Part shown: in pieces, positions 27,451-35,535 of the stretch
How the letters are laid out: every line of letters begins with the position of its first letter
How positions within the stretch are numbered: the first letter of the stretch is position 1
Assembly: GCF_002499975.2 (NCBI RefSeq)
Contig: NZ_CP052766.1
Location: 3,720,001-3,784,000, forward strand
Direction: 5' to 3'
Length of the DNA stretch: 64,000 bases
DNA from: Alteromonas pelagimontana
GTDB taxonomy: Bacteria > Pseudomonadota > Gammaproteobacteria > Enterobacterales > Alteromonadaceae
The notes under the pieces: generated by a model
What the model was told of the DNA's origin: nothing
Databases searched by the model: none
The model's input: only the letters and a program-made list of their open reading frames with translations
Program-made: the position numbers and the translations under genes

Positions 27451-29271
27451 TTAGTTTATTAACCCATAACCATTAACTAGCTCTCGATCAACCAGTTTAA
27501 AGTTTGAAAGCTCTAGATTGACCCAATGAGCTTCAGGGATGTGTTCCATCAAAATGACTTGAATACCTCCCTTATCTTTCATTGCTTCTACATACATATC
27601 AATTTCTTTCAATGCTAGATCTAGACTGGCGATATCATCAGAGTTCTCCAACGTATAAGGCGTACTTACCTGATCAAAAACTAAGAAATGTGCAAGCCAA
27701 GGAACTGAATTCTCTCTCGCTACTTTATGCAGAGCCATGAAGTAAGACAAATGCAAGTACAAGTAATTGGATGCACTGCCAATATCAATCATCTTCTCGA
27801 CCGCTTCCCCTTCATTAAGAACTAGATTAATAGCACGTTCTTTTTCTAAAAACACTGCTTGGCTGTTCTCATATCCTTTGAGTTTCAGTCGGCTTAAATG
27901 CAGGTTGATATACCTATTGAGCTTACCCATAACAAATTCACGTTTAGACTCGATATCTTGAACATAACCACTAAGATCTTCAATTTTCTTGTCAATTTCG
28001 GAAAGCTTCTCTTTGTAATCAATTGGAATCGAGCGTTCAGAGAAAAGCTCTACTTTCACAGATAGCTTCCCCTGATATCTATATATATCTTCAGGCGAAG
28101 ATAGAACCTTGCTAGTAACCTTAAGCTTGCTTATCTTTACCTTTAGTTCGTCCAACTCTTTCTTCAATACCTTAGCTTTGGCATTTACATCAACATATAG
28201 AGGTGACTTCTTCCTTGTTTCCCAACTGTGTTTCACTCTAGTTAGCTGCTCTTCTAACGCAAGCAAAAGATCGCTTGTGTGAGTTCCCGGGAGTGTCTCA
28301 CTATACCTATCAAGAATGTATTCAATCGGAAGGATAGAATCGCCACTCTCCTTTAAAAGAGATTGGTAATTGCTAAAATCCTCATTGAATCGCTTAAACT
28401 GCTGTAATTTCAAATTTAGCTCTAACTGTTTAGACTCAAGATCTTTGAGTTTGATACCTGCCTCGCTAAATTGTTCTATATTCGATTCGGCTATCGACTT
28501 TAAACTGCTTAAAGTATCTTTGATATCTTCGTTAGGTTTTTCGAGAAGCCCAAGAGAAATTGCTTCTTCTTCTAGTTGCTCTACATCTTCCTGAAAGTGA
28601 AGCTGCTTTTTCTGCATCACCTCCGAGCGTTGCTCTAAGCTTGAGCGATCCCGTTTGAGCTTCTCAAGACGTTCAGTGATAATTGCACCTTCACTATCCA
28701 CAACGCCTAACGCCATACGAAATGTTCGCTCTATACGTTCGATAGTTTTTATATCTCCAGGTCTGTTATATAAATAGTCAGGTGCAACTAGAGCACTTTG
28801 ATCTTGATAGCAATAGCTCAAAAAATTACGGAAAGATACTTTAGAACCAGCCTTTACGGTTCTACCCCCATAGGGAACTTTCAGCTCACCATCCAAGCCA
28901 AAAGACTTATCTAGCACCTTCTTTAGTGTATCAACTTTCATATTATTATATGGAAGTTCTGGTATTTGGCCTTGATCTGAAAAATAAGCTTCCTTTGTCT
29001 CACCTGCATGGTAGGCAGGCCTCGCAATAGTTATATCACCATCACCTGTTTGTAATTTCAGCCCATACCACGAGGACTTATCATCAATATTATGCTTGGA
29101 TATACCGTCCGCCTTCGAAGAAAGCAAACAGTAGTCAATAATGTGGAGAATTGAAGACTTACCCTTACCTGACTCACCAGTAATTACGTTAACTGAATTA
29201 GTTGATAACTCAAGGTTTCGGAGATTACCATTTTTCTGCCAGATTAATATATTTTTTATTTGAATAGTCAT
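27451..29271 (-). CDS. DUF3732-type ABC/SMC-like ATPase of an ABC-three-component system
   Basis: A 606-residue SMC/Rad50-like ATPase. Walker A is GESGKGKSS (32-40) after the N-terminal strand. Long coiled coil covers about 190-460. The degenerate signature region IGSASNYLYLHLSYFMALHKV lies near 490-510 (split across the motif), and the Walker B is FLVFDQVSTPY (D533, Q534). A Gln in place of the usual catalytic Glu is characteristic of DUF3732. It overlaps the upstream small gene by 4 bases (ATGA) and is the last gene of a three-gene minus-strand operon. I infer an antiviral or anti-plasmid sensor ATPase from the known ABC-3C class; no direct evidence of function is visible. Confidence 0.8.
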   Translation of the reverse strand: MTIQIKNILIWQKNGNLRNLELSTNSVNVITGESGKGKSSILHIIDYCLLSSKADGISKHNIDDKSSWYGLKLQTGDGDITIARPAYHAGETKEAYFSDQGQIPELPYNNMKVDTLKKVLDKSFGLDGELKVPYGGRTVKAGSKVSFRNFLSYCYQDQSALVAPDYLYNRPGDIKTIERIERTFRMALGVVDSEGAIITERLEKLKRDRSSLEQRSEVMQKKQLHFQEDVEQLEEEAISLGLLEKPNEDIKDTLSSLKSIAESNIEQFSEAGIKLKDLESKQLELNLKLQQFKRFNEDFSNYQSLLKESGDSILPIEYILDRYSETLPGTHTSDLLLALEEQLTRVKHSWETRKKSPLYVDVNAKAKVLKKELDELKVKISKLKVTSKVLSSPEDIYRYQGKLSVKVELFSERSIPIDYKEKLSEIDKKIEDLSGYVQDIESKREFVMGKLNRYINLHLSRLKLKGYENSQAVFLEKERAINLVLNEGEAVEKMIDIGSASNYLYLHLSYFMALHKVARENSVPWLAHFLVFDQVSTPYTLENSDDIASLDLALKEIDMYVEAMKDKGGIQVILMEHIPEAHWVNLELSNFKLVDRELVNGYGLIN

Positions 29272-29711
29272 ATTTTCAATCTTAATAAAGAATACAATTC
29301 TTCAGGTTCTGAAGTTAGAAATTTCGACAAATTTTCCGATGCCAAAGTAATATCACCAAATTTCTTCCCTAAATAGTCGTCCGAACTAATCGTATAGTTT
29401 GTATATGTAAGGACACTATCTTCAATAGAGAATAAACCAAGTTCTATCCCCATCGAAATTGCATTGCTTGTAATTATAAGATAGTCAGTAAACTTTTCAT
29501 TAAATCCAATAAAGTAATCACTTTTCGAAGTTACTAATTCTTGAGCAGATAGAACCGATGTTCCTTTTCGTTTTAGATAGCTTCTTATTTTCTTATCAAA
29601 AGCCAAAGGTATTATCAAGTAGGCATTGGCTACACTTAATGAACCAAGATAAGATAGCACTGACTGTATAGCTAACAACCCAATAGCTTCATTATTTAAC
29701 ACCCTATTCAT
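29268..29711 (-). CDS. ABC-three-component system middle component-like protein
   Basis: A 147-residue all-helical protein. The segment AYLIIPLAFDKKIRSYLKRK (50-69 region) matches the pattern of ABC-3C middle components (aliphatic stretch, L-P-L, basic loop), and FTDYLIITSNAISMGIELGL follows with the usual predicted helices. It starts inside the stop of the nuclease-like gene and ends inside the start of the ATPase gene (both 4-base ATGA overlaps), so stoichiometric synthesis of all three proteins is expected. Family assignment is from pattern and context. Confidence 0.65.
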   Translation of the reverse strand: MNRVLNNEAIGLLAIQSVLSYLGSLSVANAYLIIPLAFDKKIRSYLKRKGTSVLSAQELVTSKSDYFIGFNEKFTDYLIITSNAISMGIELGLFSIEDSVLTYTNYTISSDDYLGKKFGDITLASENLSKFLTSEPEELYSLLRLKI

Positions 29712-30910
29712 TTAGTGCCACCGTAGACTTTTTTCCAATCCTTTCGCCAACCAATCCAACGCAAATCAGATAACTCCATACCTTTTCCAATAACCATCGG
29801 CTGCGCTAAGATGGAGTTAGATACAACCAAATTTGTATCTTCCAAGTTATATAAACAATTTCTAGCAAGAGTCATATGATTTTGCTCATTACTAACATCT
29901 TGTCCGTTATAATTCCGTTTATGTAGAGATCGCCAAGATGAATATAACTCTTCATTTACCGCCTCATCTTCTGTCGTACTAAATTCACCTTCAGAAATCA
30001 TTTTCTGAATAAACATAGATGTAGCCGCATATTCCATTGCATATTCAACAATATCATCACTATCTATACTTATATCTTCTAACTGCTTAGCAAATACGCC
30101 ATCTTTAGGATTGATATTATTTATGTTTTTAAAGCCATGATAACTCGAAAAATCAACTTTCCTGTCTTGGAATAGTTTAATAACGCGGTCAAACTGAAAC
30201 TCTTTTCTAAACGTACCAAAGTCAATTCTCAGTTTATTGCCACCTTTAATTAATTCATATTTCTTTTTCCTATAGACACCAATCAACTGATAGACGACAT
30301 CTAATGACTTATTATTGTCAATTGAGAAGTATTCAATCTTACTTCTCAGTCTGTCGAAAATATCTGTCACAGAAAATATGAAGACGATCTTGCTAAATAG
30401 TCTGTCTTTTTTTTCTGAGGTCAAACTATCAACATAATCAACATATTTTCTAACAGGGTTTTCTGCTGCGCCTTCTTCCTTAATAGATTCTTTTTCATCT
30501 ATATCAGCCTTGATTGAAGAGATTATTTCTTCGATATCAGTTAATTTGATGGTAGTTTGATCTAACTGCTCAACGAGACCTTTTCTTATTGTTTTCTTCT
30601 TATTTGTGAAAAAGATAAGTTGAATATCATCATCTGAAATACATTCAAGAGCCTTGCTCCAGTTGTAAAGAGTTTTCCAAAGGTCTAAGTCTCTATTTGT
30701 TACAGCTTCAGTCTCATCAACAGAGTGCTTAACTTGAATTAACGCTTTTCCGCCGTGAATTCTCTCATGATGAACATCATCTAAAACTTCAAGACCAACA
30801 CTTTCTCCTTGTTTCATATCAATGAGATATTCAAGGCACACAAGATCTTGGTAGTCGAAACCCAACTGGCTTTTATCAGCAGCTACCTGTTCAAAAAAAT
30901 CATCTGACAT
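29708..30910 (-). CDS. ABC-three-component system protein with N-terminal restriction-endonuclease-like (DUF4297/Cap4-type) domain
   Basis: A 400-residue protein. Residues 15-65 read GFDYQDLVCLEYLID, then GLEVLDDVHHE (Glu41, Asp44/45) and ALIQVKHS (Gln59-x-Lys61). This is the E/D...Q-x-K arrangement of the restriction-endonuclease fold seen in DUF4297/Cap4-like dsDNA nucleases. The rest is helical, and residues 240-400 probably form the ABC-3C C-terminal component. The ATG at 30910 overlaps the stop of an upstream 75-codon frame by one base (TGATG). In this class the effector is believed to be released by the ATPase on sensing invading nucleic acid; that role is inferred. Confidence 0.7.
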   Translation of the reverse strand: MSDDFFEQVAADKSQLGFDYQDLVCLEYLIDMKQGESVGLEVLDDVHHERIHGGKALIQVKHSVDETEAVTNRDLDLWKTLYNWSKALECISDDDIQLIFFTNKKKTIRKGLVEQLDQTTIKLTDIEEIISSIKADIDEKESIKEEGAAENPVRKYVDYVDSLTSEKKDRLFSKIVFIFSVTDIFDRLRSKIEYFSIDNNKSLDVVYQLIGVYRKKKYELIKGGNKLRIDFGTFRKEFQFDRVIKLFQDRKVDFSSYHGFKNINNINPKDGVFAKQLEDISIDSDDIVEYAMEYAATSMFIQKMISEGEFSTTEDEAVNEELYSSWRSLHKRNYNGQDVSNEQNHMTLARNCLYNLEDTNLVVSNSILAQPMVIGKGMELSDLRWIGWRKDWKKVYGGTK

Positions 30911-31137
30911 CAAAGCCTCAACAAATGCATTTGTTTAACTAAATAAATGGAGTCAGAGTTAACTTTTGAGGGAGGTGGTTGGCTTTTCATTCCCTTAATG
31001 GCGTGGTCGATGCTCGAGTCGAGTTGGCCTAGCTCTGTCCTTGATTGGTGATACTTTAATCTATTTTGGAACATTAATTCAATATGCTTCATCATACTTA
31101 ACAGAAATTTTTCTTTAAAAATAACAGCTTGTATCAT
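30910..31137 (-). CDS. Possible small first gene of the ABC-3C operon
   Basis: A 75-codon frame beginning MIQAVIFKEKFLLSMMKHIE, with a basic, partly helical composition and no motif I recognise. Its stop shares a base with the start of the nuclease-like gene (TGATG), the kind of coupling used by the other three genes. No clear Shine-Dalgarno lies before its ATG, and AT-rich DNA makes short chance frames common, so it could simply be leader sequence. Confidence 0.35.
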   Translation of the reverse strand: MIQAVIFKEKFLLSMMKHIELMFQNRLKYHQSRTELGQLDSSIDHAIKGMKSQPPPSKVNSDSIYLVKQMHLLRL

Positions 31138-31153
31138 GCTGTATCAAATGAAG

Positions 31154-31188
31154 CTAAATTGAAGAGACGAATAACCCGGTGCAGGTGC
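31154..31188 (-). repeat. Right inverted flank of the ABC-3C cassette
   Basis: The reverse complement of these 35 bases resembles 27342-27376 (shared ACCT, CACCG, GTCTCTTC, ATT). It lies 17 bases upstream of the first frame of the operon, so the pair brackets the cassette closely. Confidence 0.45.
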
Positions 31189-31986
31189 GTCTACGGACGT
31201 TGATGGCATGGCCGTTCCTTGACACCCATGTCATCACGGCATTTGTGAATCCCTTCACATCAGATGCCATTGTCGAGTCTACAGGGATGTACTTGCGGCG
31301 TGGAGCAGAAGTACCTGCACATAAGCTTGCTGCAAGCAATTAAGCCCCATTGAAGGTTTGACCTTCGAAGATACGTAACAAATAAGATGTAGCCGAGCGC
31401 GACTAAAGCTATTCCCAAACTAATACCAAAAATGCTAAACCTTCATTCCAAGGCCAACAAACTTTGGGGCATAAATGAGTTAATCCTTCACTGAACGTCC
31501 GCTTTTTGTCTATTTATGCCCGTCAAGGCTCGCTGTAGGGCAGCTCCGTCCGTAAAGCAGCTGTTGGTTCATTGCAATTTTAATGGCAGCTTTGAGCGAT
31601 ACAACGTACATCATTAGCTCAATGCGTGAGGCTGGCTGCTGCCCAAAGCGGACAACGTGGAGCGAGGCCCCTCAACCCAAAGTATTGGTTTTAAGAAACA
31701 AAAAAAGGTTATTCAGCATTACGCGGAATAACCCTGTTCAAAAAGCTTGTTAGAGAACTTATTTAAAGAAAGCCTGGCCGGTTAAGAAATCCACTTCCTA
31801 GGGCATTTTGATATTGCTGTCAACCCCTCGAAACTCCGTTGGATATTGCATTCTCAAATTCATCTTCTGACGGCGTTTGATTAACTTCTCTTTGACATCC
31901 ATGCCGCGTTGCTGTGCCGCCTCGCACATAAGCTTTCCGAATGCTCGTTTTGACTAAAGCCGCCATTGTTTACAACCATTGCGACG
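31189..31986. other. Degenerate intergenic region between the ABC-3C cassette and the recombinase relic
   Basis: About 800 bp with no intact gene. On the minus strand, 31797-31960 has a short broken frame ending DSNIKMP that I cannot identify. The stretch 31530-31680 holds imperfect inverted segments (GGGCAGC and GCTGCCC). A minus-strand terminator lies at 31700-31733. The whole region looks like decayed mobile DNA. Confidence 0.5.
31700..31733 (-). terminator. Minus-strand rho-independent terminator in decayed mobile DNA
   Basis: GGTTATTC (31707-31714) pairs with GAATAACC (31726-31733). On the minus strand the stem is followed by seven Ts (31700-31706). It would end transcription coming from the recombinase relic. 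Confidence 0.7.
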
Positions 31987-32560
31987 TCAGCGCAAAACCT
32001 GATAGAAAACATCAATATCAAGCGACTTTGCAATTTCGAGAGTATCATCTACCTCAGTGTTTAAGTATTTTACGGGGCTTTCAGTTTTTTGTGACCTAAG
32101 AGAAGTTGAACAACCCGCAAGTTCTTTGTTTTCTTGTAGATCAGATCGGCTTTAGTTCGGCACAGGGTATGCGTCTATAGAACGTTACCTCAAGCCCCAG
32201 CTTTTCAATCCATCCATGAAAATACGCTTGTATTGCCTGGTACAAATATGATCTTCTAACGACCTGATGGAAGGAAACAAATAATTACGGCTGGTTAGTC
32301 CGCTTTGTCGCACTCACTCGAGAATCCATTTCGTAGTGTCTCCGGTAACTTCAAATAGCACAGGGCTAATCGGGTTTTGTTGGATGACGTGAGCGCGATA
32401 CAAAGCTGCGCCGCCGCACGTTACATATGTGACGCGCAGTCCTACCAAATAACAACCTCGTAACTTACCCGCAGGAGCCAGGTTAAAAAGTGTCAGGTAA
32501 CGCTTGTTATCTTCCAACCCCAGTATGATACAAATACCTGTGAGAAATCTTAAGTGGGCG
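31987..32560 (-). pseudogene. Tyrosine recombinase/integrase relic with frameshifts and a stop
   Basis: Reading the minus strand across three frames restores a tyrosine recombinase of a common chromosomal type. Pieces in order are LTLFNLAPAGKLRG (near 32480), RAHVIQQNPISPVLFEVTG, a stop after TTKWILE (about 32314), LFPSIRSLEDHICTRQYKRI, then after a frameshift THTLCRTKADLIYKKTKNLR and VVQLLLGHKKL, and after another frameshift ESPVKYLNTEVDDTLEIAKS to a stop at 31987. The second Arg-type residue of the R-R-T-K box is now Cys. At least two frameshifts and one stop make it inactive. It points to an older mobile insertion carrying this region. Confidence 0.8.
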
Positions 32561-32783
32561 CTTCTGTCCTATAATGCGGTGTTGGTTCCGCGGGGGCTTG
32601 CAGATGCCATGGCTATCCTGCGAAGGTCTAAGAGAAAAGTATGGCAGAAAACACTGAAAATGCTAAATTACCGAAATGGTTCTAACGATAAACCGTATGC
32701 TGGACGCTATTTGCGGCCCTTCAAGCTAATGTTCTTCCTCCCAAATCAGGTATATACTGTAAGTCTATTTTTCCGAGGTTTTT

Positions 32784-32954
32784 ATGAATACTAAAATTGA
32801 AGTGTACGGCGTTAAAGCTGTTCAACGCCCCAAAATTGCAGCCAGTAAGAAACTTGATTTGTCTGGTGAATATGGTCAGCAAATTGTTAAATCTGAAACC
32901 AAACTGGTTTTAAGAACCCATAAGCGAACCTTCGAAAAACTCGCTGATATGTAA
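32784..32954 (+). CDS. Small antitoxin partner of the Doc-type toxin
   Basis: A 56-codon gene beginning MNTKIEVYGVKAV and ending KRTFEKLADM, with a CGAGG ribosome binding site. Its TAA overlaps the ATG of the Doc-like toxin (TAATG), the usual antitoxin-first arrangement. The basic N-terminal strand and C-terminal tail are what one expects of a DNA-binding and toxin-wrapping antitoxin, but the sequence is not a clear Phd member. The role is inferred mainly from position and coupling. Confidence 0.7.
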   Translation: MNTKIEVYGVKAVQRPKIAASKKLDLSGEYGQQIVKSETKLVLRTHKRTFEKLADM

Positions 32955-33355
32955 TGGATCTGATTTTTTTTCCCTTTGAACGCGTTATCGAAATTAATGT
33001 GTTCATACTCGAAAACGAACCTGGGATGAAGGGCGCCGCTGATATCAATAAACTTCAGGGAGCTTTAGGCAGAATAGACAATGCTATTGCTTATCTTGGC
33101 TTAGACGACGTTTTCGAAATTGCAGCAAAATATGCAGCGTCAATCGCGCTTTCCCATTCATTGCCGGATGGCAACAAACGAACTGGTTTAGCCGTGGCGC
33201 TGGAATACCTTTCCCTTAATGATTTTGAACTGACCGCCGACAATGACCTGTTTGCAGATGCAATAAGAGATTTAGTTGTAGGTAAAATAGACGAGTCAGA
33301 TTTTGCAGATTTGCTTTACGCCCAGTATGTGTCAGAACAAGATGCTACTTCATAA
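32954..33355 (+). CDS. doc: Doc/Fic-family death-on-curing toxin
   Basis: A 133-residue all-helical Fic-fold protein. The catalytic loop is HSLPDGNKRTG (His68 to Gly78), matching the Doc pattern H-x-F/L-x-D-x-N-K-R; Doc phosphorylates EF-Tu and halts translation. The aromatic residue of the canonical motif is Leu here, as in several Doc relatives. It shares a base with the antitoxin stop. The pair sits in the AT-rich accessory region beside the recombinase relic, so it may stabilise, or be left over from, a mobile element. Confidence 0.88.
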   Translation: MDLIFFPFERVIEINVFILENEPGMKGAADINKLQGALGRIDNAIAYLGLDDVFEIAAKYAASIALSHSLPDGNKRTGLAVALEYLSLNDFELTADNDLFADAIRDLVVGKIDESDFADLLYAQYVSEQDATS

Positions 33356-33574
33356 AAGAGGCAATGGTCTTTGCTAAAGAGCAGGTGTATCGATGTCCGC
33401 TTGGTGCTAAAAACTGTTTAACACGACGTTTGCGCTAAATTCCGCTTTTCGCTCAGACGAGACCACCGCCTTCGGTGGCGACGGCAAAAGTTCGCTTGAT
33501 TCTGTTCGTGCCATTTCCGGTGCGTTGATCTGTCAATTGACCAAAAAAACGTTTCCACTGAGCTGATTGAATAG

Positions 33575-34072
33575 TCAGTCTGAATCGTTTCTATCACTTT
33601 TTCTGTCAAGATGCAGGACTACCATAACAATAGAAGTGAAAAGTTCGTCCTCAGTTTTGTCACCATGCACTTGAATGCTATGGGTATCCCGCAATGTCAG
33701 AATCTTTCCCTTGGCGGACGCGATACAATTATTTCCCCGTGTGACCCTGAATTTAAGATCCCAAAAGTTTCCCCGTATTTCTGTACCGTCATACTGACCT
33801 CCAATGACGCTATAAGCGCGAGTCCAAGAGAACAGATGCCTCTTGATCATAAAGTTCCCAAGGAATGATTCCATATTATATGTAGGCATCCAAGCCCATA
33901 TTTTCCTCTTCACTGTTGCGATTTGCTTCCCGCTTTTATTCAGTGTCCAAGTGCGACAGAATAGCGAAAATTGCCCATTCGCATCATATAAGGCTTCACC
34001 ATTTTCATCACCAATGGACATTCGTCCTCTAAAACTCATTAACTTATTGCTGATGGATAATACCGTAGACAT
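33575..34072 (-). CDS. LURP-one-related (DUF567/YxjI-like) protein
   Basis: A 165-residue single-domain beta-barrel protein. The alternating pattern NKLMSFRGRMSIGDENGEAL, then FSLFCRTWTLNKSGKQIATV, and ITLRDT-like LTLRDTHSIQV fits the LURP-one/Tubby-like fold found in plants and as YxjI in bacteria. A central hydrophobic strand may resemble a lipid- or membrane-interacting helix. No enzymatic residues are known for the family. It lies alone between the Doc module and an orphan lipoprotein, in DNA of accessory character. Confidence 0.75.
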   Translation of the reverse strand: MSTVLSISNKLMSFRGRMSIGDENGEALYDANGQFSLFCRTWTLNKSGKQIATVKRKIWAWMPTYNMESFLGNFMIKRHLFSWTRAYSVIGGQYDGTEIRGNFWDLKFRVTRGNNCIASAKGKILTLRDTHSIQVHGDKTEDELFTSIVMVVLHLDRKSDRNDSD

Positions 34073-34475
34073 CTACTACTCCTTTGTACTTCTAAAGGCT
34101 ATGGGATGAAGGGAGGCTATTTATACAATTTCTTATCCAAATGCCCCTCCTCCACGCATCCCGGCAAAATGCATGATGTAGCGTGTTCCGAAAATGCGCA
34201 ACAACACATTCGAAGCGGCCACTCTCCCCCTTGCTTAACCTTAAGAAGAAAAATCAGGCGTCACTTTGCGTGGATAGTAATTTTCGCACGCTTGTTTTTA
34301 TTGCTGAACTGAGGTGGGTGTCCTTCAAACGATCCCGCTTCAAAATTCCCCCACAACGCCATGACTATCCCATGAACAGAGTTGTGAACTACGATTGTGA
34401 AAGCTTGCGAGCGGTGAAATTGGGCGAGCAGAAGGGTAAGCAGATCAGCATGTTCTGCTTACCATCACAACAGGA
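34073..34475. other. Intergenic region without a supported gene
   Basis: About 400 bp upstream of the LURP-one-like gene and downstream of the lipoprotein gene. Short frames on the + strand lack ribosome binding sites and family resemblance. No repeat or RNA was recognised. Confidence 0.45.
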
Positions 34476-35024
34476 TTATTTCAATAGCGCCGGAAAGTTC
34501 GGGTCTGAAAATATCGTTGTGTTCAGCTTCTGCACTGCAGGCACAAAAGAACGCTGCATCTCAGAGCAGGCTGAAGTGGCTAGATAGCTTGACTCATAAT
34601 CGTAGCGAGTTTTAACGTCAAGCGTGTTGCCATTTGAGGATGACAGGGAAATATCGAATTCCCAGTAAGCATTACCGATTACGGTACTGCCGTATATGTC
34701 ATTCAGGTTGGCAGTGATGACCGTCTGAGATTCATCGTCATAAAGGTCAGCGACAACCATTTCAGACACAATTGAATCTCTGATGTAGGTGGCAAACGTT
34801 TTACCTTCTGGTGTGCCTACTGGAGAGGATAAACGACACATAATCTTTGATTCATTCTTCCCGGAATCTGTGAATTCACCAATGTTGGCTTCGACACTTT
34901 GTTTTGCGAGACCGCGAAGTGCGATGGTGTTTTCTGTTGAGGTAGCGTAAGTGTGTACCTTATTAGCACATCCAGTTGCAAAAAGGGTGACACACAAAAC
35001 CGCTGAGGCTTTTAACTTGTTCAT
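34476..35024 (-). CDS. Orphan lipoprotein of unknown function
   Basis: A 182-residue protein with a lipobox (LFATGC, Cys19) after a short signal peptide, so it should be anchored in the outer or inner membrane facing the periplasm. The mature part is predicted mostly beta (MCRLSSPVGTPEGKTFATYI, YWEFDISLSSSNGNTLDVK), with two more Cys that could form a disulfide. I do not recognise the family. It has no obvious partner genes. Confidence 0.65.
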   Translation of the reverse strand: MNKLKASAVLCVTLFATGCANKVHTYATSTENTIALRGLAKQSVEANIGEFTDSGKNESKIMCRLSSPVGTPEGKTFATYIRDSIVSEMVVADLYDDESQTVITANLNDIYGSTVIGNAYWEFDISLSSSNGNTLDVKTRYDYESSYLATSACSEMQRSFVPAVQKLNTTIFSDPNFPALLK

Positions 35025-35535
35025 TTGATTTTATCCATGCCCAGGCTAACGACAAATCACAATCGGGCATTATCAGGTGTGATTGCCATAACTACGTTAT
35101 ACATTTCTCAGAATGCGCAGAAATAATACATTATTATTAGTCGGTTGGAAGTGTTAACCCGAAATTTAGTATTCCGATTAACATTGCTAGTCTCCCGAAT
35201 AGTAAGCATTAAGTGGGCTAGCACAGACATTTTTTGTCTGTCATGGATGCCATATTTGCTAAATCGTCGATTCCTGAACTACGAGGCTTGGGGATGGTTT
35301 ATTAAGCTGAGCATCTTCTGTTTATCTAAAGCAGAAAAACGACATTGATAGTCTCGAAGACTGCTTCTCGCACATAACCGCCTGTCAGGTTTACCTAAAC
35401 CCTGTTCTTGACAGCTGTCGGTTTAACTTCGAAATTATTCATCTTATTAGCAGTAACATCCCGCTTTATAATCAGTGTGAAATGAAGCCATTGCCCTCAG
35501 TGCTCGAAGGCCCTTTGGGCTATGGCTTACTTTTA
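35025..35535. other. Intergenic region between the lipoprotein gene and yqiK
   Basis: About 510 bp. An imperfect hairpin (AAGCCATTGCCC and GGGCTATGGCTT, about 35484-35527) lies near the end of yqiK but lacks a T tract on the minus strand. A 67-codon + strand frame at 35145 has no support. This is roughly where the AT-rich accessory region ends. Confidence 0.45.

Noticed and set aside
32504..32794. 96-codon + strand frame before the Doc antitoxin
   Set aside because: It overlaps the recombinase relic on the other strand, has no family resemblance and runs into the antitoxin start.
33463..33478. CCACCG/CGGTGG hairpin between doc and the LURP-one-like gene
   Set aside because: A strong small stem, but without a T tract on either strand; not called as a terminator.
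35145..35348. 67-codon + strand frame
   Set aside because: No ribosome binding site, no recognisable motif and no supporting neighbours.
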